Shown: in pieces, positions 1-4,095 of the stretch | Numbering within the stretch: the stretch's first letter is position 1 | Layout: every line of letters begins with the position of its first letter | NCBI GenBank assembly: GCA_045658165.1 | Contig: JAZOUN010000097.1 | Coordinates: 1 to 9,072 of the forward strand | Length of the DNA stretch: 9,072 nucleotides | Origin: UBA1081 sp045658165 | GTDB taxonomy: Bacteria; Bacillota; Clostridia; Oscillospirales; Acutalibacteraceae | Reading direction: 5' to 3' | Made by a program: the position numbers and the translations under genes | Notes under the pieces: model-generated | What the model was told of the DNA's origin: nothing | Database searches by the model: none | The model's input: only the letters and a program-made list of their open reading frames with translations

Positions 1-90
1 GGACATAAAATTGACTTATTCCGCAGGACAAAGTCCTGCGAGTCTCTCCTGCTCCGCCAAACAAAAGAAGACATCATTTGATGTCTTCTT
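1..90. repeat. Structured intergenic repeat, copy 1
   Basis: This 90-bp unit recurs at 168-257 with a single difference (t at 45, g at 212). It contains a GC-rich hairpin of 8 bp with an AAA loop (22-29/33-40), then a tRNA-3'-end-like string ending in CCGCCA (about 46-59), then the left part of a strong terminator hairpin. The copy touches the window edge, so the element may extend further left. Two nearly identical copies in one spacer suggest a family present elsewhere in the genome, which is inference. Short reading frames on both strands run through it, but they have no ribosome binding site and follow the repeat, so I do not call genes here. Confidence 0.85.
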
Positions 91-100
91 TTGTTTTTTT
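59..100 (+). terminator. Intrinsic terminator with 18-bp perfect stem (copy 1)
   Basis: Arms 59-76 and 79-96 are perfect inverted repeats with a 2-base centre, and T residues continue to 100. The outer stem is A-rich on the left and T-rich on the right, so it could stop transcription in both directions, though the T tail favours plus-strand reading. It would serve a gene left of the window on the plus strand. Confidence 0.75.
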
Positions 101-112
101 GTGTTATACAGA

Positions 113-129
113 AAGAGACTCGAACTCTT
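113..129 (-). other. tRNA T-arm-like hairpin (not an intact tRNA)
   Basis: Read on the minus strand, AAGAG and CTCTT form a 5-bp stem around the 7-base loop TTCGAGT, which fits the tRNA T-loop consensus TTCRANY. The following bases (TCTGTAT then AACA) mimic a 7-nt acceptor strand, but CCA is missing. I find no matching 5' acceptor strand, D-arm or anticodon arm in the expected place. It may be a tRNA 3'-end remnant, an old attachment-site scar, or chance within a structured repeat. Confidence 0.4.
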
Positions 130-167
130 AGTCCATGTGCGACGGTTCGCCAAAGGCGGAGGAGCAC

Positions 168-257
168 GGACATAAAATTGACTTATTCCGCAGGACAAAG
201 TCCTGCGAGTCGCTCCTGCTCCGCCAAACAAAAGAAGACATCATTTGATGTCTTCTT
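168..257. repeat. Structured intergenic repeat, copy 2
   Basis: This is the second copy of the 90-bp unit, offset by 167 bp and identical to copy 1 except at position 212. Its internal hairpin is at 189-196/200-207. The g at 212 allows GCTCC (212-216) plus TCCGCC (220-225) to pair with GGCGGAGGAGC at 155-165, leaving TGC (217-219) as a bulge, so the GC hairpin is enclosed in a longer stem. The copy ends exactly at the terminator stem, after which the sequence diverges from copy 1. Confidence 0.85.
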
Positions 258-266
258 AATTTTTTT
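232..266 (+). terminator. Intrinsic terminator (copy 2), probably bidirectional
   Basis: Arms 232-243 and 246-257 form a 12-bp perfect stem with a 2-base centre. Seven T residues follow at 260-266 on the plus strand. The phosphoesterase gene on the minus strand stops only about 11 bases before it. In that direction the stem is followed by TTGTTT, so it is also the likely end of the phosphoesterase transcript. Confidence 0.7.
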
Positions 267-267
267 A

Positions 268-1260
268 TTATACAAGAGGAATTGTCACATCGTAATCAGG
301 AAGCCATGTGCCTGAAATGAAGTTTCTTGCACGGATAACAACTTCATTTTCATAAACTTCAATACTGTAGCCGCTGCCGTTCATAAAGTTACCTACGCTT
401 GTGGGGAACATGAATGAGGGCAGATTGATTGAATGGAACGAACCGTATGACTCAACAGATTTGTATCCGTAAACTCCTGATCTTTCTTCATTTACAAGAC
501 CGTTGTGAATATGACCTGAAATAAGGAACACATTTTCGTAGTCTTTAAGTATTGCTTCAACTTCTGCATTCTGAGCACCGAAACTACCATCCAGAGGATC
601 AACTTCTTCATCACCCCATGATTCGGGAAGTCCGTGTGTCAATGCAACAGGCCAATGAGAAATAACAAAAACAGGACGTCCGTCTGCAGTTGCCTTGTCC
701 ATTTCTGTTCTGAGCCATTCAAGCTGAGCAGGGCTTATATATGCAGCGACATTTGTGCCTTCACTTGCCATAACAATGAATGTATAGCCGTTGATTACTG
801 TTGAGTAATAGCACTCTGTAAGGTCACGGTCTGCAATGTCTTTTGAATATTTAACAAAATTGTCCTTTGAAGGCTCGTATCTGTTATTTTCGTCTGTCCA
901 TGTGTCATGATTGCCAAGAGCGAGAAGAATATTTTCTGACGGATTATATTTACCGAAAGATTCTTTCAGTTTTTCATACTGCTCCTCAAGTCCGTCATCT
1001 GTCATGTCGCCTGCAAGAATAAGAGCATCAGGCTTGTTTACAGCCTTATCCATATCTTCAAGACCGCTTTCAAGAACCATCTGACGAAGAGCTTCATCTG
1101 TCATGTGAATATCAGAAATCACAGCAAAATCAAGAAGAATTTCCTGATTATTTTTTACATCATAAGCATTTTCACCGGTATTGCCGAAGAATCCTGTAAA
1201 ACTAAAAACAGTAATAACTGAAATCAAAAATGAGATAATAGTTTTAAAAATAGCTACCAT
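268..1260 (-). CDS. Calcineurin-like metallophosphoesterase, exported or membrane-anchored
   Basis: This 330-residue protein carries the full set of calcineurin-like phosphoesterase motifs: D50-x-H52 (SDIHM), G84-D85, G116-N-H-D119, H202 in SHWP, and G249-H-I-H252. In this family these residues bind a two-metal centre that hydrolyses phosphomono- or phosphodiesters. Residues 4-25 are hydrophobic after a single Lys, which suggests an uncleaved signal anchor or signal peptide, so the catalytic domain probably lies outside the membrane. The start is supported by AGGAG at 1269-1273, eight bases before the ATG. It is a single-gene unit, divergent from the dehydrogenase and ending at the repeat-borne terminator. 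The fold resembles cyclic-nucleotide phosphodiesterases of the CpdA type, but the substrate cannot be read from sequence. Confidence 0.9.
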   Translation of the reverse strand: MVAIFKTIISFLISVITVFSFTGFFGNTGENAYDVKNNQEILLDFAVISDIHMTDEALRQMVLESGLEDMDKAVNKPDALILAGDMTDDGLEEQYEKLKESFGKYNPSENILLALGNHDTWTDENNRYEPSKDNFVKYSKDIADRDLTECYYSTVINGYTFIVMASEGTNVAAYISPAQLEWLRTEMDKATADGRPVFVISHWPVALTHGLPESWGDEEVDPLDGSFGAQNAEVEAILKDYENVFLISGHIHNGLVNEERSGVYGYKSVESYGSFHSINLPSFMFPTSVGNFMNGSGYSIEVYENEVVIRARNFISGTWLPDYDVTIPLV

Positions 1261-1290
1261 ATTAACAACTCCTGATTTATTGGTATTTTT

Positions 1291-1320
1291 ATCATATCAC
1301 AAAGCACATAAAAAAGTAAA
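1291..1320 (-). promoter_or_regulatory. Candidate promoter for the phosphoesterase gene
   Basis: On the minus strand there is an extended -10, TG-A-TATGAT (TATGAT at 1291-1296), with a weak TTTACT at 1315-1320 as -35 (18-bp spacing). It lies about 30 bases upstream of the start codon, just before the AGGAG site. The -10 is convincing and the -35 is poor. Confidence 0.45.
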
Positions 1321-1356
1321 GAAAAAAAACAAAAAAATCATTTCCGTTTGTTTTTA

Positions 1357-1385
1357 TTGCATTTTTTATGCGGATATGTTATTTT
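1357..1385 (+). promoter_or_regulatory. Candidate promoter for the ketopantoate-reductase-like gene
   Basis: TTGCAT at 1357-1362 is followed after 17 bases by TATTTT at 1380-1385. A TG one base before the -10 makes it an extended -10 element. It would start transcription near 1392, leaving a leader of about 24 nt. The surrounding DNA is very AT-rich, so the exact hexamers are a best guess. Confidence 0.45.
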
Positions 1386-1401
1386 TAATAAAAAGAATTA
1401 C

Positions 1402-1407
1402 GGAAGG
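1402..1407 (+). promoter_or_regulatory. Ribosome binding site that decides the dehydrogenase start
   Basis: GGAAGG sits eight bases before the ATG at 1416. An in-frame GTG at 1407 would overlap this site and has no site of its own, so ATG 1416 is the better start. The Rossmann strand (CAIYGAGSLG) also begins only a few residues after that Met, as is usual for this family. Confidence 0.7.
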
Positions 1408-1415
1408 TGTTTAAA

Positions 1416-2438
1416 ATGAAAAATATCGAATGTGCAATTTACGGCGCAGGTTCTCTCGGCACTGTTCTCGGTGCATATATTACAAAAAACGGCGGTCAGG
1501 TTGACCTTATAAACAGAAATAAGGCTCACATCGGTGCACTCAAGGAAAAAGGCGCAGTAATCAAGGGCACAGTTGAAATGACAGTTCCCGTAACTGCACT
1601 CACTCCCGACGAAATGACAAAGAAATACGATGTTATTTTCCTTATGACAAAACAGCTTCTCAACAAGGAAGTTGTCACTTTCCTTAAAGATTATATGACA
1701 GAAACAGGTGTTATCGTCACACTTCAGAACGGTATCCCCGAACCCGGCATTGCAGAAATCATCGGTGAAGAACACACAATGGGCTGTACCGTTGAATGGG
1801 GTGCAGAACTTACAGAACCCGGTGTATGCGTTCTTACAAGTGAACCCGACAGCCTTTCTTTCCATATGGGAAAGATGAAGGGTATCACAGACGAGCAGTT
1901 CAATATGGTAAAAGAAATTCTTGAACTCATGTGTCCTGTTTATGAGGAAGAAAATCTCATCGGTGCCCGTTGGTCAAAACTTCTTATCAATGCAACATTT
2001 TCAGGTCTCGGTACTGTTGTCGGCGGTGCATTCGGTGATGTTTCAGAAAACGCAGATGCAAGAAAAATTGCAGTACGCTGTATGAAAGAATGCATCGACG
2101 TCGGTCACGCTGCAGGTGCAGAGTTCGTTCCCGTTCAGGGCAAGGATATCACAAAGCTTTTCTATTACACAAACCCCGTAAAGCGTGCATTCTCAACACT
2201 TCTCGTTCCCATCGCCATGAAAAAGCACAGAGGCATTGTTCCCTCAATGCTTCAGGACATCAGAAACGGCAAACCCTGCGAAGTCGATGCAATCAACGGT
2301 GTTGTATGCGAATGGGGCAGAAAATGCGGTGTTCCCACTCCCATAAATGACAGAATTGTTGAAATCATCAAAATGGAACAGTCAGACGAAAGAAAACCCG
2401 TCCCCTCAAACATCAGATTCTTTGACGATTTACTTTAA
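1416..2438 (+). CDS. 2-dehydropantoate 2-reductase family protein (ApbA/PanE-like)
   Basis: The 340-residue protein has both domains of the ketopantoate reductase family. The N-terminal NAD(P)-binding Rossmann fold has G10-x-G12-x-x-G15. The C-terminal helical domain has the conserved ARWSKLLIN and CEVDAING strings. Residues corresponding to the E. coli PanE active site appear present with the same spacing: N105 (in LQNG), K188 and N192 four apart, and S277 and E289 twelve apart. The expected chemistry is NAD(P)H-dependent reduction of a 2-oxo acid; for true PanE this is ketopantoate to pantoate in pantothenate synthesis. It is longer than E. coli PanE (303 aa), and the family has many paralogues of unknown substrate, so I give no symbol. 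No panB, panC or panD is visible nearby. It has its own terminator at 2448-2476. Confidence 0.88.
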   Translation: MKNIECAIYGAGSLGTVLGAYITKNGGQVDLINRNKAHIGALKEKGAVIKGTVEMTVPVTALTPDEMTKKYDVIFLMTKQLLNKEVVTFLKDYMTETGVIVTLQNGIPEPGIAEIIGEEHTMGCTVEWGAELTEPGVCVLTSEPDSLSFHMGKMKGITDEQFNMVKEILELMCPVYEEENLIGARWSKLLINATFSGLGTVVGGAFGDVSENADARKIAVRCMKECIDVGHAAGAEFVPVQGKDITKLFYYTNPVKRAFSTLLVPIAMKKHRGIVPSMLQDIRNGKPCEVDAINGVVCEWGRKCGVPTPINDRIVEIIKMEQSDERKPVPSNIRFFDDLL

Positions 2439-2447
2439 TACTATCAG

Positions 2448-2476
2448 GAAGGTGATTCATTTCACCTTCTTTTTTT
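2448..2476 (+). terminator. Intrinsic terminator after the dehydrogenase gene
   Basis: GAAGGTGA (2448-2455) pairs with TCACCTTC (2462-2469) around a 6-base loop, followed by seven T residues at 2470-2476. It begins ten bases after the stop codon, so most transcripts probably end before the flavoprotein gene. Confidence 0.85.
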
Positions 2477-2487
2477 ATTTATTAATA

Positions 2488-2516
2488 TTGAAACAAAATT
2501 TGTTTTGTGTTAACAT
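2488..2516 (+). promoter_or_regulatory. Promoter of the FAD oxidoreductase gene with a palindrome in its spacer
   Basis: TTGAAA (2488-2493) and TAACAT (2511-2516) are separated by 17 bases, directly after the preceding terminator. An inverted repeat AAACAAA-a-TTTGTTT occupies 2491-2505, overlapping the -35 and filling most of the spacer. That is a usual place for a repressor operator. The arms are AT-only apart from one C/G pair, so chance is possible. Confidence 0.55.
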
Positions 2517-2546
2517 AAAATCAACATCTTATACGGAGGAATTTTT

Positions 2547-3875
2547 ATGGGCAACAAGATTATCGTTGCAGGCGGCGGTCACGGCGGGATAACAGCCGGT
2601 ATGCTTCTTGCAAAACACGGTTATGATGTAACTGTTTATGAAAAGAACACAAGAGAAAATATGGGTCACGACTGGACCGATATTTTTGATAAAAAAGGTT
2701 TTACTGCACTCGGTCTTGATCTTCCCGATGAATCACTCTGGAAACTCAAACACGACATGACTTTCTACGGTCCTGCTATGGAAACAGCTCTTCATCAGAA
2801 CACTCCCATTGACCAGCTCGAAATCCAGATGGAACGCAGAGACATATACAATTATATTATTGAACACGCAGAAAAAGCAGGTGTAAAGTTTGTTTTCGGC
2901 TGTGAAATTCTCGGTGCAATTCTTCTCGGCAACAGAATAACAGGCATAAAAACTGCAGATGGAGAAATTTATGCAGACCTTGTTATTGATGCGGCAGGAA
3001 TGAATTCACCTGTGAGAAAATCACTTCCCCATTGGCTCGGAGTTCAGAATAACTCAATCGATTACGAGCAGTTTTATGTTTACAGAGCTTTCTGGAACAA
3101 AACAGCCGAAGTTGATGACATAAATGCATTCAAAGTCCTTATGCTCCACGAAAATAAGCTCGGAATCACATGGGTTGCAACGGAAGAAGAACATACAGAT
3201 GTACTCATAGGCAGATTCAAGCCCTTTGATATGGCTGAAGTTGACAGAACAATGGCTTCACTCCGTAAGGATAATGACAGCATAGGCACGGAAATTCTTC
3301 GTGGGGGTCAGTTTGTCAATATTCCCGTCCGTCAGCCACTCGGTGTTATGGTTGCAGACGGTTATGCCGCAATCGGTGACAGCGCATTCATGACAGTGCC
3401 CATCATCGGATCGGGCATCGCAAACAGCTTCAAAGCGGCAAGAATTCTTGCAGATGCTGTTATTGCAGACAAAAACAATGATTTCAGTGCAGAAACTCTG
3501 TGGCAGTATCAGACAGGATATTACAACAAACTCGGCAAAGGCCTCGCTCCCCTTGCATGCGTAAAACTCATGCTCACACGTCTTGAGGGCAAAGAGCTTG
3601 ATTACATATTCAGAACAGGCATTCTCAATGCAGACGATATGACAATCGGTGCAGATTCAACTGACCTTGCATCAATGCTCGGCGGAATGAAACCTGCTGA
3701 TATCAAAATCAAGCTGACAGGACTTATCAACAACAAAGTTGTTCTCAAAAAAGTTGTCAGAATGGGTCTTGAACTTGTAAAAGCTACTGTTGTTACATCT
3801 GCAATGCCAAAAAAATACGACCGAAAGGCCGTACTCAGATGGGTAAAAGAATATAATAAATGTTTTAAACACTGA
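2547..3875 (+). CDS. FAD-dependent oxidoreductase, geranylgeranyl-reductase-like
   Basis: The 442-residue protein begins with a dinucleotide-binding fold: G9-G-G11-H-G-G14, ending in the ribose-binding acid E32 of VTVYEK. A second conserved segment, LVIDAAGMNSPVRK (D148 to G151), matches the strand of group A flavoprotein monooxygenases and geranylgeranyl reductases that leads to substrate-dependent FAD contacts. The C-terminal FAD motif AAIGDSAF has G277-D278 and is followed by a GSGIANSFKAA helix. This order is typical of the FixC/geranylgeranyl reductase/hydroxylase superfamily. Halogenase motifs are not evident. The last 120 residues or so are Lys-rich and helical, with no recognised signature. 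Whether it reduces double bonds of isoprenoid lipids or hydroxylates a small molecule cannot be decided. GGAGGA at 2535-2540, six bases before the ATG, fixes the start. Confidence 0.85.
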   Translation: MGNKIIVAGGGHGGITAGMLLAKHGYDVTVYEKNTRENMGHDWTDIFDKKGFTALGLDLPDESLWKLKHDMTFYGPAMETALHQNTPIDQLEIQMERRDIYNYIIEHAEKAGVKFVFGCEILGAILLGNRITGIKTADGEIYADLVIDAAGMNSPVRKSLPHWLGVQNNSIDYEQFYVYRAFWNKTAEVDDINAFKVLMLHENKLGITWVATEEEHTDVLIGRFKPFDMAEVDRTMASLRKDNDSIGTEILRGGQFVNIPVRQPLGVMVADGYAAIGDSAFMTVPIIGSGIANSFKAARILADAVIADKNNDFSAETLWQYQTGYYNKLGKGLAPLACVKLMLTRLEGKELDYIFRTGILNADDMTIGADSTDLASMLGGMKPADIKIKLTGLINNKVVLKKVVRMGLELVKATVVTSAMPKKYDRKAVLRWVKEYNKCFKH

Positions 3876-3929
3876 TTTTTTAAGTTAATTTTAAGCAATG
3901 CAGGTTATATTACATACATAAGATGCATC

Positions 3930-3952
3930 AAAAAAGGTCAGCTGTCCTGACC
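3930..3952 (-). terminator. Intrinsic terminator for the minus-strand amidase operon
   Basis: Read on the minus strand, GGTCAG (3952-3947) pairs with CTGACC (3941-3936) around a 5-base loop, followed by six T residues (3935-3930). On the plus strand no T run follows, so it acts toward the left. It lies about 140 bases downstream of the amidase stop codon. Confidence 0.65.
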
Positions 3953-4042
3953 TGTGCAAAAAAAGTTGCAAAAAAAGGACAGACAAATATCTACGTTATT
4001 TTAACGATAACATACATATAAATACACTACCTCTTTAAATGT

Positions 4043-4082
4043 CAAAATGTGGTCTTTTTCAAGACCACATTTTGGCTTTTTT
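4043..4082 (+). terminator. Strong intrinsic terminator for the FAD oxidoreductase transcript
   Basis: A perfect 14-bp stem (4043-4056/4061-4074) closes a TTTC loop and is followed by GC and six T residues (4077-4082). It is about 165 bases after the flavoprotein stop codon and 14 bases from the amidase stop codon. On the minus strand the stem is not followed by a T run, so it seems mainly directional. Confidence 0.85.
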
Positions 4083-4095
4083 ATTATCTGATGAA

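Larger units (their letters stand above)
3876..4095. other. Convergent intergenic spacer without a gene
   Basis: This 220-bp AT-rich spacer lies between two convergent genes. It holds a minus-strand terminator (3930-3952) and a plus-strand terminator (4043-4082), plus a direct repeat TGCAAAAAAAG around 3955-3977 and a small inverted repeat CGTTA/TAACG (3994-3998/4002-4006). I see no reading frame with a ribosome binding site and no convincing promoter for a small RNA. Confidence 0.6.

Noticed and set aside
1..167. Intact tRNA gene near the T-arm-like hairpin
   Set aside because: No D-arm, anticodon arm or matching 5' acceptor strand could be placed, and the 3' end lacks CCA.
1..257. CRISPR array
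   Set aside because: Only two long copies with internal dyads and a terminator are present. Unit length and structure do not fit CRISPR repeats, and no cas gene is seen.
16..315. Short reading frames on both strands across the repeat (about 71-74 codons)
   Set aside because: They run through the inverted-repeat terminators and have no ribosome binding site. Their apparent protein repeats are only the DNA repeat translated.
1398..1930. Minus-strand frames opposite the dehydrogenase gene
   Set aside because: They are antisense shadows of a gene with clear motifs, and have no start signals.
3930..3982. Riboswitch or antiterminator: CTGTCC (3942-3947) could pair with GGACAG (3977-3982) and disrupt the minus-strand terminator
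   Set aside because: No gene follows the terminator in the minus direction before the opposite-strand flavoprotein, so there is nothing to regulate. I treat it as chance complementarity.
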